Shown here piece after piece: positions 6,914-15,832 of a DNA stretch of 64,000 nt. Every line of letters starts with the position of its first letter. Position 1 is the first letter of the stretch. The position numbers and the translations under genes were made by a program. The notes under the pieces were generated by a model. It had not been told where the DNA came from. It searched no databases and worked only from the letters and a program-made list of their open reading frames with translations. This stretch comes from Staphylococcus sp. (GTDB lineage Bacteria > Bacteroidota > Bacteroidia > Bacteroidales > Muribaculaceae). The stretch is taken from assembly GCA_023665865.1 (NCBI GenBank), contig JAMPDC010000001.1, positions 1,934,662-1,998,661 on the forward strand, in the 5' to 3' direction.

Positions 6914-9481
6914 TCAGATTTTCACCTTGATTGACTTCAGAGACTTGCTATCGCTCGAAGGCCCGACCATAAGCTCGTATTCGCCGGGGACCACACGCAT
7001 CTCCTGGGCAGCTTCGTCCCAGTTCTCAAACGATTCGCGGGGAAAATCAATGGACACTTCGCGGCTCTCACCAGGGGCAAGTTCAACGCGGGCATATCCG
7101 CGCAGCGTCTTGTTGGGGCCGGCTGTGTCAGAAGGTCTGCGCATGTAGACCTGCACGATCTCTGTGCCCTTCACTTTGCCGGTGTTCTTGACCATGACAT
7201 TGACCTTACCATCTTTATATGTGGGCTTGGAAATATCAAAAGTAGTGTAGCTGAGACCATGACCGAATGGATAGAGGGGTTCCTGCTTCATGTAGCGGTA
7301 TGTGCGGCCAGCCATCAAATAGTCATCAAAAGCCGGAAGCTGCGAGTCGTCCTTATAGAAAGTGACGGGAAGTTTGCCGGAGGGATTGTAGTCACCGAAG
7401 AGTACATCGGCCACAGCATGACCACCCTGCTCGCCGGGATACCATGCCTGGAGAATAGCGTCGCAGAATTCGTTTTCAGGAGTGAGAGCCACTGCACTGC
7501 CACTGCAGTTAACGAACACGATTTTCTTTCCGGCATCATGGAGCGCGCGGAGAATCTCGCGTTGGGGAGCCGGAAGTTCGATTGAAGTGCGGTCACCGTC
7601 ATCGAAACCCGGTTCGCGCACCTTGGCTTCCTCGCGTTCGTATGCGGGAGAGATGCCGCCGATAAAGATGACTACATCCGCATCCTTTGCATTGGCGACA
7701 GCATCGGCAGCGGAGACTTCGCGTGAGCGAAGGATGTCGAAATTAAGAGTCGCGTCATCTTCAAGCTGCATATAGTCAACCTCGATGTCATATCTCTTAC
7801 CTTTCTCAACCACGAGTTCACGCTCGCGGAAATTCAGCGGATCGGTTTTCCATCGGTTGTGGACGGTGTCACCGTTGATGATGATGCGCAGACCGTCGTC
7901 ATTGTTGAAGATCATGTTGAGAGTCTCGTCGCGGTCGGCGGTATATGAACCCTTGATGCGAGTGGTGAAGTTGGTCAGATTGACACCGGGTGCGAAGACT
8001 GTATTACCGCCGTTGTCAAGCTGTATGGGCGCTGTATAGATTGTCTCAACGACAGGCTTTCCTGCCATATCGAGATTGTTCCAGTATTCAGCCTCCATAC
8101 CGCTTGAGCCTTTGGAGTTGGTGAGTCTCGGGAAAATGCTCTCGCGGTCAGTCATGCGGGTGATCGCGCAGGCGCGGGAGTAGGGGAGCTCGCGGCCGGT
8201 GCGGGCATTGAGACCTTCAAGTATAGTGACGGTATGGCCCGGCTGTCCGTAGTAGATGCCCCATTGCATTGTGGAGTCAGAAGCGTTGGGGCCCATCACC
8301 ATCACACCCTTTGCTCCGGGATCGAGCGGAAGGATACCATTGTTTTTGAGAAGCACCATCTGCTCGCGGCCCATCTTGCGGGCAAGATCGCGGTGGGCTT
8401 GTGAGTTGACCACACTCATCGGGATTGAAGTCCATGAGACAAGCGAATCCGGGTCAAAATCGCCAAGCTCGAAACGGCCCTTCAGCAGACGGCGCACGCT
8501 GACGTCTATATCCGACTCTTTGATGTCACCGCGGGCCACAGCTCCAGGAAGATTCTTGTAGACACCGCCACACTCGACGTCGGTGCCGCTGAGCACTCCG
8601 CGGGCCGAAGCCTCCTTGGCATCCTTTGATACTTCATGACGCCCTTCGCGGTAAAAATCGCCTATAGCTCCGCAATCGCTGACCACGAGGCCGTCAAATC
8701 CCCATTTGTAGCGAAGTATGGAGTTGAGCAATCTGTCGGATCCACAGCAGGGATCTCCTTCGAAACGCTGGTAGGCACACATCACCTGTTGCACGTTTCC
8801 TTCCAGGACGAGCGCCTTGAAGGCGGGGAGGTAGGTCTCCCACAGCTCTCGTGCCGGCAGATTGACGATGTCAAACTGGTGGCGTGTCTTTTCGGGACCG
8901 CTGTGGACGGCATAGTGCTTTGCGCAGGCGTGGAGTTTGAAATACTTGTCGGAGCCGTCTCCCTGCAGGCCGCGCACCACTCTCAGGCCCATGCGTGCAT
9001 TCATATATGGATCCTCTCCATACGTCTCCTGGCCGCGTCCCCACCGCGGGTCGCGGAAGATGTTGATATTGGGTGTCCAGAAAGAAAGACATTTGTATTT
9101 CCCAACCTTACCCTCGTGACGGGCAAGAGTGTTTTTCGCACGGGCCTCGTCACTGACGGCTGTAAACACTTCTTCGATCAGATCATCGTCAAAAGATGCG
9201 GCCATGCCGATACAAGAAGGGAATACTGTGGCAAGTCCGTTGCGGCCCACTCCATGGAGAGCCTCGCTCCACCAGTCGAAAGCCGGTATGCCAAGCCTTT
9301 CGATCGCGGGCGATGAGTTCATCATGAGAAGGGCTTTCTCTTCGAGTGTGAGACGGTTGCATAGGTCTTCGGCTCGCTCTTCAGCCGATAGTGCGGGGTT
9401 CTGATATGGCAGCAGTTGCGCCGACATCACCACCGGCCAGCCGACGAGCAGTACACCGGCCAATAGATGCTTGATTTTCAT
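6914..9481 (-). CDS. GH3 glycoside hydrolase with PA14 insert (probable beta-xylosidase/glucosidase)
   Basis: An 855-residue secreted or surface glycosidase. The ATG at 9481 is preferred over the frame's upstream end (9538) because it begins a signal peptide (MKIKHLLAGVLLVGWPVVMS). GH3 N-terminal domain: KHYAVHSGPE, then the nucleophile in VVSDCGAIGDF (Asp about 269). Cys after that Asp is commoner in beta-xylosidase/arabinosidase members than the Trp of beta-glucosidases. The C-terminal GH3 domain is split by a PA14-like insert (about 460-580, MEAEYWNNLD to DDGLRIIINGD). A fibronectin-III-like domain closes the protein. It has its own promoter and is divergent from the GH105 gene. Plant-glycan use is likely; the exact substrate is inferred. 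Confidence 0.93.
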   Translation of the reverse strand: MKIKHLLAGVLLVGWPVVMSAQLLPYQNPALSAEERAEDLCNRLTLEEKALLMMNSSPAIERLGIPAFDWWSEALHGVGRNGLATVFPSCIGMAASFDDDLIEEVFTAVSDEARAKNTLARHEGKVGKYKCLSFWTPNINIFRDPRWGRGQETYGEDPYMNARMGLRVVRGLQGDGSDKYFKLHACAKHYAVHSGPEKTRHQFDIVNLPARELWETYLPAFKALVLEGNVQQVMCAYQRFEGDPCCGSDRLLNSILRYKWGFDGLVVSDCGAIGDFYREGRHEVSKDAKEASARGVLSGTDVECGGVYKNLPGAVARGDIKESDIDVSVRRLLKGRFELGDFDPDSLVSWTSIPMSVVNSQAHRDLARKMGREQMVLLKNNGILPLDPGAKGVMVMGPNASDSTMQWGIYYGQPGHTVTILEGLNARTGRELPYSRACAITRMTDRESIFPRLTNSKGSSGMEAEYWNNLDMAGKPVVETIYTAPIQLDNGGNTVFAPGVNLTNFTTRIKGSYTADRDETLNMIFNNDDGLRIIINGDTVHNRWKTDPLNFRERELVVEKGKRYDIEVDYMQLEDDATLNFDILRSREVSAADAVANAKDADVVIFIGGISPAYEREEAKVREPGFDDGDRTSIELPAPQREILRALHDAGKKIVFVNCSGSAVALTPENEFCDAILQAWYPGEQGGHAVADVLFGDYNPSGKLPVTFYKDDSQLPAFDDYLMAGRTYRYMKQEPLYPFGHGLSYTTFDISKPTYKDGKVNVMVKNTGKVKGTEIVQVYMRRPSDTAGPNKTLRGYARVELAPGESREVSIDFPRESFENWDEAAQEMRVVPGEYELMVGPSSDSKSLKSIKVKI

Positions 9482-9526
9482 GGGGATTATGTGAAATAAA
9501 AATGATTGGTCAGATTCTAACTTATG

Positions 9527-9558
9527 CAAAGTTAACATTTTATTGCATACTCTCCAAA
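9527..9558 (-). promoter_or_regulatory. Bacteroidetes promoter for the GH3 gene
   Basis: On the reverse strand TTTG (9555-9558) is separated by exactly 20 bases from TAACTTTG (9527-9534). Both match the Bacteroidetes -33/-7 consensus. The start codon follows about 45 bases later. Confidence 0.85.
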
Positions 9559-9577
9559 TGTCTGGACGGGAGCTACA

Positions 9578-9609
9578 TTTGGTAGATACAAGTATTTTGC
9601 TTAAATTTG
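9578..9609 (+). promoter_or_regulatory. Bacteroidetes promoter for the GH105 gene
   Basis: TTTG (9578-9581), 20 bases, then TAAATTTG (9602-9609), both consensus matches. It lies back-to-back with the GH3 promoter, its -33 element only 19 bases away, and about 53 bases before the GH105 start. Confidence 0.8.
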
Positions 9610-9662
9610 TCGTATCTTAAATACAATATCATCACTTTTATCCCTTACCTTATCACCCAGTA

Positions 9663-10958
9663 ATGAAAAAATTGAAACTGATGCTTGCCGGTGTGCTTCT
9701 GGCAACTTTAGGCAGTGCATTTGCTGCCCCTGCCAAAAAAGCTCCCGAGAAACCCAAGCGATACTCCGAGTGGTTAACACGGTCTGAGATGCAGCGTGTG
9801 CCAAAAAGTTATCTCCTTGACTTTTCACAGCGACCGAAATGGAGCTACGTGATGGGCATCGAGCTTGAGTCAATGCTCGACACTTATCTGCGCTACGGCG
9901 GAGAGGACATCAAGAACTATTGTATCGAATATACCGATACCATGATTTCGCCCGATGGCGTCATCCGTGGCTATAAGCTTCTCGATTATAACCTCGACAA
10001 TGTCCGTACCGGTCACTTCGTGACACGAATGTATGAGCATTTCCCGGAGACAAAAAATCTGAAGGCTATGAACACGCTCATGCGCCAGCTCAACGATCAG
10101 CCCCGCACCAATGAGGGTGTCTACTGGCACAAGGCTATCTATGCCTATCAGGTGTGGCTCGACGGTATCTTCATGGGGCTTCCTTTCCGTGTGCTGACCG
10201 CATCACAGATCTACACTCCGGAGCTTGCAAAGCCTATCTATGACGATGCAGTCGATCAGGTCAAGAGCACATACGAGCGCACCTATGATCCCAAAACCGG
10301 CCTCAACCGCCACGCTTGGGATGAGAGCCGCGACATGTTCTGGAGCGACAACGAGACCGGTCTCTCGCAGCACTGCTGGGGACGTGCTCAGGGTTGGTAC
10401 ACTATGGCCCTCGTCGAGCTGCTTGACGTTCTCCCGGCTGACTACGAACGTCGTGGTGAAGTGGTCGACCTCCTTACGAAGTGTTTCGACAATATCCTCA
10501 AATGGCAGGATCCCAAGACCGGCGTATGGTATCAGGTGATGGATTCTCCCGAACGCGAGGGCAACTATCTTGAGTCTACCTGCTCGTCAATGTTCGCTTA
10601 TTCTCTTCTCAAGGCTGCCCGTAAAGGTTGGGTTGACGCGAAATACCGCGATGCCGGTATCAAGGCATATAAAGGTATAGTCGAGAATTTCATCCGTGAG
10701 GATCCCGACGGCACAATCTCGCTCACAGACTGCTGTGTTGTGGCCGGCCTTGGGCCCGGTATCAGCGACCAGGTGCTTAAAGCAGCTCCAAAGGTTAAGG
10801 AAAACAAGCGCCGCGACGGTTCTTATGAATACTATCTCAGCGAGCCTATCCGCGACAATGACGCCAAGGGTGTCGGTCCTTTCATCTGGGCTTCTCTCGA
10901 GATGGAAGACATGGGCTATGGAGCCAAGTCGTTCAAACATAAGAAAGCTAAGAAATAA
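9663..10958 (+). CDS. GH105 unsaturated glucuronyl/rhamnogalacturonyl hydrolase
   Basis: A 431-residue exported enzyme of the YteR/YesR type. It removes the 4,5-unsaturated uronic acid left at the non-reducing end after polysaccharide lyases cut pectin-type or other uronic-acid polymers. A signal peptide (MKKLKLMLAGVLLATLGSAF) is followed by an (alpha/alpha)6-barrel. The segment AYQVWLDGIFMGLPF carries the expected catalytic Asp (about 167), and HCWGRAQGWYTMALVELLD and DPKTGVWYQVMDSPEREGN are family hallmarks. It is a single gene with its own promoter and terminator, divergent from a GH3 gene. No SusC/SusD pair or lyase is nearby. Confidence 0.92.
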   Translation: MKKLKLMLAGVLLATLGSAFAAPAKKAPEKPKRYSEWLTRSEMQRVPKSYLLDFSQRPKWSYVMGIELESMLDTYLRYGGEDIKNYCIEYTDTMISPDGVIRGYKLLDYNLDNVRTGHFVTRMYEHFPETKNLKAMNTLMRQLNDQPRTNEGVYWHKAIYAYQVWLDGIFMGLPFRVLTASQIYTPELAKPIYDDAVDQVKSTYERTYDPKTGLNRHAWDESRDMFWSDNETGLSQHCWGRAQGWYTMALVELLDVLPADYERRGEVVDLLTKCFDNILKWQDPKTGVWYQVMDSPEREGNYLESTCSSMFAYSLLKAARKGWVDAKYRDAGIKAYKGIVENFIREDPDGTISLTDCCVVAGLGPGISDQVLKAAPKVKENKRRDGSYEYYLSEPIRDNDAKGVGPFIWASLEMEDMGYGAKSFKHKKAKK

Positions 10959-10972
10959 AATATATATTACAT

Positions 10973-11020
10973 GCACAAAAAGCGGCACGCCGACATAACC
11001 GGCGTGCCGCTTTTTTGTGC
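10973..11020 (+). terminator. strong intrinsic terminator after GH105
   Basis: GCACAAAAAGCGGCACGCCG pairs with CGGCGTGCCGCTTTTTTGTG across a seven-base loop, with a built-in T6 tract. Confidence 0.92.
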
Positions 11021-11120
11021 TCAGAGCCCATTCGATAAGGAATGTGCTCTCAGTCTGCTATTATACTATGCGCGGTGGATAAGAGAGAGACACACACATG
11101 AACCGGACTCTTTAAAATGA

Positions 11121-11155
11121 CAATGGGACATGGCTATGATGGCCATGTCCCATTG
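11121..11155 (-). terminator. hairpin downstream of alaS
   Basis: CAATGGGACATGGC pairs perfectly with GCCATGTCCCATTG, 28 bases after the alaS stop on the reverse strand, followed by TCATTTTAAA. Probably the alaS terminator, although the T-tract is short. Confidence 0.7.
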
Positions 11156-11182
11156 CGTTGTGGGTCAAGATAGTGTGTAATC

Positions 11183-13804
11183 TTATTTCTTGAATGAGTT
11201 GATGAGGATCTGGAAGGCTTCAGAGAGGCCGTCTTTGTCCTTTCCTCCTGCCTGGGCAAAACCGGGCTGACCGCCGCCGCCGCCCTTGATGGCCTTGGCA
11301 GCTTCGCGCACGATTGTCGAAGCGTTGAAGCCCTCTTTCACGAGGTCGTCGGTCATCGCTACAGTGAGCAGGGGTTTGCCTGCCATGTCGACAGTGGCTG
11401 CGACAAACGCTGTCTTTTCAGGTGAGAACTGACGCACGGCGAATGCTACACCCTTGGCAACTTCGGGAAGGCGTATGCCGGTAAGTGTGGTGAGTTTGAT
11501 ACCATGGACCGTTTCGGCTTTCTCGACAGCTTCTCTGGCTATGTTGCGGATGCGTTCCTGCATATATTCCTCGGCCTGTTTGCGAAGCTCAGCGTTCTCT
11601 TCGATAGATTTGCGGAGAGCCTGAAGGACGTCCGGAGCATTGTTAAGGAGTTCACCCACGGCTTTCATATTGTCAGAGATATCGTCAATCATCTTCTCGG
11701 CTACTTCTCCGGTGACGGCCTCGATACGGCGGATACCGGCAGCGATGCTTGACTCGGAGACAATACGGATCATGCCTATGTTGCCGGTGTTGGGCACATG
11801 GGTACCGCCACAGAGCTCTACAGAGTCTCCATATTTGATCACACGCACCTCTTCGCCATATTTCTCACCAAAGAGCGCCATGGCGCCCATCTCGAGAGCT
11901 TCAGCAATGGGCATGCTGCGGTGTTCGTCAAGGGCGATTGCCTTGCGGACATTGGCATTGGCGATACGCTCAGCCTTGCGCAGTTCTTCGGGTGTGACTT
12001 TCTGGAAATGGGAGAAGTCAAAGCGGAGCATGCCGGGCGACACAAACGAGCCTTTCTGTTCTACGTGTGAGCCGAGCACCTCGCGCAGTGCGGCGTGGAG
12101 GAGGTGGGTGGCGGTGTGGTTACATTCTGTCGCACGGCGGTTCTTGATATTAATCTCGGCCGTAAACTCTGCCTCAATGTCGGAGGGGAGGTTTTTGCTC
12201 AGATGGACAGCCTGACCGTTTTCACGCTTGGTGTCGTAGATCTCGATCTTCTCGTCACCATTGATAAGCCAACCGCTGTCTCCGACCTGACCGCCCATTT
12301 CCGCATAGAAGGGAGTCACCGAGAGCACGATCTGATAGAACTGTTTGTTTTTCTGAGTCACCTTGCGGTAGCGGAGTATGCGTGTCGGGGCCGATGTCTC
12401 GTCGTAGCCGACAAATTCGGTTTCGCCTTCACAGACAGTTACCCAGTCGGTTGCCTCGACAGCCGCAGCGTTGCGTGCGCGGGTCTTCTGTGCCTCCATC
12501 TCGGTGTCAAACTCCTTCTTGTCGAGCGTCATGCCGTTTTCTTTAAGGATAAGCTCGGTGAGGTCGAGGGGGAAACCATAGGTGTCGTAGAGCACGAATG
12601 CCTCCTTGCCTGAGATCTCGTTTTTGCCATTCTTGCGGGCAGTCTTGATAGCCTCATCGAGAATCATGATACCCTTGTCGAGAGTGCGGAGGAATGAATC
12701 CTCTTCCTCTTTGATCACCTTCATGATCAGTTCGCGCTGGGCTGCGATCTCGGGATAAGCCTCGCCCATCGATTCGATGAGAGTGTTGACGAGTTTATAC
12801 ATGAACGCCTGCTTCTGACCGAGGAAGGTATAGGCATAGCGGACAGCACGGCGGAGAATACGACGGATCACATAGCCGGCCTTGGCGTTGCCGGGGAGCT
12901 GGCTGTCGGCGATGGAGAACGAAATTGTGCGGACATGGTCGGCGATCACTCGCATCGCAACGTCGACTTTCGCATCCTTGCCATACTCCATGCCTGAAAG
13001 CTGGGCGATGCAGTTGATAAGCGGAGTGAATACGTCGGTATCATAGTTTGATTTCTTGCCCTGGAGAGCCATGCAGAGGCGTTCGAAGCCCATACCGGTG
13101 TCGATGACCTTGGCGGGCAGCGGTTCGAGCGAGCCATCGGCCTTGCGGTTGAACTGCATGAACACGAGGTTCCAGATCTCGATCACGAGAGGATTGTCCT
13201 TGTTGACAAGGCTTGCCCCGTCGATTTTCTCGCGCTCCTCATCGCTGCGGAGATCAATGTGTATTTCCGAGCAGGGGCCACAGGGACCGGTATCGCCCAT
13301 TTCCCAGAAGTTGTCGTGTTTGTTGCCGTTGATGATGTGCGATGCCGGGAGATGCTTTTCCCAATATGAAGCAGCCTCGTCGTCGCGTGAGAGACCTTCG
13401 TCAGGCGCACCCTCAAAGACGGTTGCATAGAGGCGTTTCGGATCAAGCTTGAGGACATCAACGAGATATTCCCATGCCCAGTCGATGGCTTCCTGCTTGA
13501 AGTAGTCGCCAAACGACCAGTTGCCGAGCATCTCAAACATGGTGTGGTGGTAGGTGTCCATTCCGACCTCTTCAAGGTCATTGTGTTTACCGGATACACG
13601 CAGACACTTCTGCGAGTCGGCCACGCGCTGATATTTAGCAGCTTTGTTGCCAAGGATGATGTCCTTGAACTGGTTCATACCGGCGTTGGTAAACATTAGT
13701 GTGGGGTCATCCTTGATGACCATGGGTGCCGAGGGGACGATATGGTGTCCCTTTGAACGGAAAAAATCTTTGAAAGATTCGCGTATTTCCTTTGCTGTCA
13801 GCAT
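11183..13804 (-). CDS. alaS: alanyl-tRNA synthetase
   Basis: An 873-residue class II synthetase that charges tRNA-Ala. The N-terminal aminoacylation core starts with [20 protein letters not shown] and holds motif 2 ([12 protein letters not shown]-type, here [17 protein letters not shown]). The editing domain has the zinc set HTATH (about 561) and CGGTH (about 665). The C-Ala domain ends with [14 protein letters not shown] (about 845). Full length for the family. It is transcribed alone on the reverse strand, with a -7 element about 50 bases upstream and a hairpin after its stop. Confidence 0.98.
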   Translation of the reverse strand: MLTAKEIRESFKDFFRSKGHHIVPSAPMVIKDDPTLMFTNAGMNQFKDIILGNKAAKYQRVADSQKCLRVSGKHNDLEEVGMDTYHHTMFEMLGNWSFGDYFKQEAIDWAWEYLVDVLKLDPKRLYATVFEGAPDEGLSRDDEAASYWEKHLPASHIINGNKHDNFWEMGDTGPCGPCSEIHIDLRSDEEREKIDGASLVNKDNPLVIEIWNLVFMQFNRKADGSLEPLPAKVIDTGMGFERLCMALQGKKSNYDTDVFTPLINCIAQLSGMEYGKDAKVDVAMRVIADHVRTISFSIADSQLPGNAKAGYVIRRILRRAVRYAYTFLGQKQAFMYKLVNTLIESMGEAYPEIAAQRELIMKVIKEEEDSFLRTLDKGIMILDEAIKTARKNGKNEISGKEAFVLYDTYGFPLDLTELILKENGMTLDKKEFDTEMEAQKTRARNAAAVEATDWVTVCEGETEFVGYDETSAPTRILRYRKVTQKNKQFYQIVLSVTPFYAEMGGQVGDSGWLINGDEKIEIYDTKRENGQAVHLSKNLPSDIEAEFTAEINIKNRRATECNHTATHLLHAALREVLGSHVEQKGSFVSPGMLRFDFSHFQKVTPEELRKAERIANANVRKAIALDEHRSMPIAEALEMGAMALFGEKYGEEVRVIKYGDSVELCGGTHVPNTGNIGMIRIVSESSIAAGIRRIEAVTGEVAEKMIDDISDNMKAVGELLNNAPDVLQALRKSIEENAELRKQAEEYMQERIRNIAREAVEKAETVHGIKLTTLTGIRLPEVAKGVAFAVRQFSPEKTAFVAATVDMAGKPLLTVAMTDDLVKEGFNASTIVREAAKAIKGGGGGQPGFAQAGGKDKDGLSEAFQILINSFKK

Positions 13805-13855
13805 AATATATGGGTTACTTTTAATTGTTTGCCTGTCGTTTTGTCAAATAATTTG

Positions 13856-13863
13856 CAAAGATA
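13856..13863 (-). promoter_or_regulatory. -7 element TATCTTTG upstream of alaS
   Basis: A perfect TAnnTTTG match on the reverse strand, 52 bases before the alaS start. No -33 TTTG at standard spacing. Confidence 0.5.
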
Positions 13864-13935
13864 GTGATTTTTCGCTAAGTTTCCGCCGTTCTGACCTGTT
13901 ATAAATTATGAAATCAGGCGTGTATGACATAAAGT

Positions 13936-13969
13936 AAGCCTGTCATCCCGATATTCAGGCGACAGGCTT
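13936..13969 (-). terminator. possible terminator of the flavodoxin-like gene
   Basis: AAGCCTGTC and GACAGGCTT form a nine-pair stem 45 bases after the stop codon at 14014; the loop is 16 bases and the trailing sequence (ACTTTATG) has a weak T-tract. Confidence 0.45.
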
Positions 13970-14013
13970 CATGCAATACCCTCTGGTATATGTCGATATT
14001 GAATATATTTTCG

Positions 14014-14646
14014 TTACTCCGTGTGGAAGCTGGTGAATGAGCCGCGTTCCTGCTGCGGCATGCTTCCGTCGGCTTCTTTTTGTGCTGCTATGGCTTTGAT
14101 AAGGAAGGCCATGTTTTTGCCGAGGTTACGCATGGTCTGCAATCCCTCGAGGTCATCCTCCACGTCGGCCGCGGTGAAGCCGTGGACTTCGTTCCAGTAT
14201 GTGCTTGAAACGATCGGCATGGAGCAGATGGTGAAATATTTGTTGATCTCGTCAAATGCGCTTGTCGAACCTGCTCGACGTGAGGAGATGACTGCAGCGC
14301 CAACTTTCATTGTCTTGTCGAAGCGACCGGAAGTGCTGTAGAAGAGGCGGTCGAGGAAAGCGAGCAGCTGGCCGTTGGCGCCGGCGTAGTAGACGGGACT
14401 GCCGACAACGATGCCATCGGCTTCTGCAAACTTCGGCGCGGTTTCATTGACGATATCGTCAAATACACAGTGTCCGTGCTCGCGGCAATAGTTGCACCCG
14501 ATGCAGCCTCTCACATCTTTTGTCCCGACGTTGATCCGTTCGGTCTCCACGCCATTGTCGTGGAGTGTCTTTTCCACCTCGCGCAAAGCGCGGTCAGTGC
14601 AGCCGCCTTTGATATGTGGACTGCCGTTTATGATCAATACTTTCAT
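14014..14646 (-). CDS. flavodoxin-family NAD(P)H-dependent oxidoreductase with Cys cluster
   Basis: A 210-residue protein of the NADPH-dependent FMN reductase / iron-sulfur flavoprotein group. The start MKVLIINGSPHIKGGCTDRA is the FMN-phosphate-binding loop. RGCIGCNYCREHGHC (about 47-61) supplies four Cys in the spacing used for an Fe-S cluster in this family. GIVVGSPVYYAGANGQLLAF (about 81-100) is the second FMN-binding segment. The natural acceptor is unknown. It starts 78 bases after an AraC-type regulator gene on the same strand, which may control it. Confidence 0.85.
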   Translation of the reverse strand: MKVLIINGSPHIKGGCTDRALREVEKTLHDNGVETERINVGTKDVRGCIGCNYCREHGHCVFDDIVNETAPKFAEADGIVVGSPVYYAGANGQLLAFLDRLFYSTSGRFDKTMKVGAAVISSRRAGSTSAFDEINKYFTICSMPIVSSTYWNEVHGFTAADVEDDLEGLQTMRNLGKNMAFLIKAIAAQKEADGSMPQQERGSFTSFHTE

Positions 14647-14724
14647 TGGTGATATTACTTCTGGATAGGTTATGTTGATACTATTGTCTTAATAACTCCG
14701 TGGACCTTAGTTTGGTTTCCGCGC

Positions 14725-15633
14725 TCAGTTCAGATTGATGGTTTCGCGGAATTTTTTTGGCGTGACACCTGAGATGCGCTTGAAAAGACGGGTGAAATGC
14801 TGGGGATATTGAAATCCGAGATCGTAGGCGATCAGACTGATGTCGGCCGATGTCGTTGCGAGTCTGTGTTTGGCCACACTGACTATGTGGGTGGATATCA
14901 TATCCTGGGCAGTCTGTCCTGTCTCTTTTTTGATGAGGTCTCCGAAATAGCCCGGGGTGAGATTGGCAAGGTCGGCGAAATAGGCCACGGAGGGGATGGT
15001 ATCGCGCGCCCCCGCGTCGAAATATCGTTTTAGATTGCGCTCAAACTGATTGACTATGTCGGAGTTGACTTTATGTCGTGTGATGAACTGGCGGTCATAG
15101 AAGCGGTGCAGATATTCGAGCAGTACCTGGATGTTGACCGACAGCAGCGAGGCGGAGTGATGGTCCACGGGATGACACAATTCACGTTTGATCTTGTCGA
15201 GGCAGTCGAGAAAAATCTCTTTCTCCTCCTCAGACAGATGCACGGCCTCAAGCTGGGAATAGTCGAAAAAGCCGAATTCCCCGATTTTCTCGCCCAACGG
15301 TGTGCCGTAGATGAGGTCGGGGTGAAACATCAGTCCGACTACATCGGGCGCTACTTCATCGGTAAGCATCTCGACATCTATGACCTGGCCCGGCGAGAAA
15401 CTGACCACGGTGCCTTCCTGATAGTCATAGTGCTTGCGTCCGTATTTGATCGAGCAATATACTCCATTTTTCAGGAAGATCGCATAGACTCCATAGTTGA
15501 AACGCACATGGTTGACCGAACGGGTGGCCTGCTTCAGGTCAATGACTGTCACAAGCGGATGGTGGGTAGTGAGCCCGAAGAGTTTGTTGTAGGCATCGAT
15601 CGAGTTGATATTTATGATCTCCTTTTCTTCCAT
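14725..15633 (-). CDS. AraC-family transcriptional regulator
   Basis: A 302-residue DNA-binding protein. The ATG at 15633 (MEEKEIININSIDAYN) is preferred to a TTG two codons earlier. The N-terminal half is a cupin-like sensor domain (KYGRKHYDYQEGTVVSFSPG). The C-terminal ~100 residues contain the double helix-turn-helix (LTPGYFGDLIKKETGQTAQD, then DISLIAYDLGFQYPQHFTRL and FKRISGVTPKKFRE). It lies just upstream of the flavodoxin-like reductase in the same direction, so that gene is a likely target. The inducer is unknown. Confidence 0.92.
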   Translation of the reverse strand: MEEKEIININSIDAYNKLFGLTTHHPLVTVIDLKQATRSVNHVRFNYGVYAIFLKNGVYCSIKYGRKHYDYQEGTVVSFSPGQVIDVEMLTDEVAPDVVGLMFHPDLIYGTPLGEKIGEFGFFDYSQLEAVHLSEEEKEIFLDCLDKIKRELCHPVDHHSASLLSVNIQVLLEYLHRFYDRQFITRHKVNSDIVNQFERNLKRYFDAGARDTIPSVAYFADLANLTPGYFGDLIKKETGQTAQDMISTHIVSVAKHRLATTSADISLIAYDLGFQYPQHFTRLFKRISGVTPKKFRETINLN

Positions 15634-15673
15634 AGACAATGAGGCGTGGGTTAATGCGTTTTATTATATAATG

Positions 15674-15681
15674 CAAAGATA
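15674..15681 (-). promoter_or_regulatory. -7 element TATCTTTG upstream of the AraC gene
   Basis: A perfect TAnnTTTG on the reverse strand, 41 bases before the chosen ATG. No -33 match at the usual spacing. Confidence 0.45.
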
Positions 15682-15832
15682 TGACTATTTCGCCAATTAC
15701 CCGACCGGGTCTGCGAAATTGGTACGGCTCTCAGCAAAATGGGGCAGAAAGAGCGCGACGGACAGCCCGGAAGATTTCCGGAATGTCCGTCGCGGTAACA
15801 GTGTATATATCGAATGGTATATATCAGTCTGA

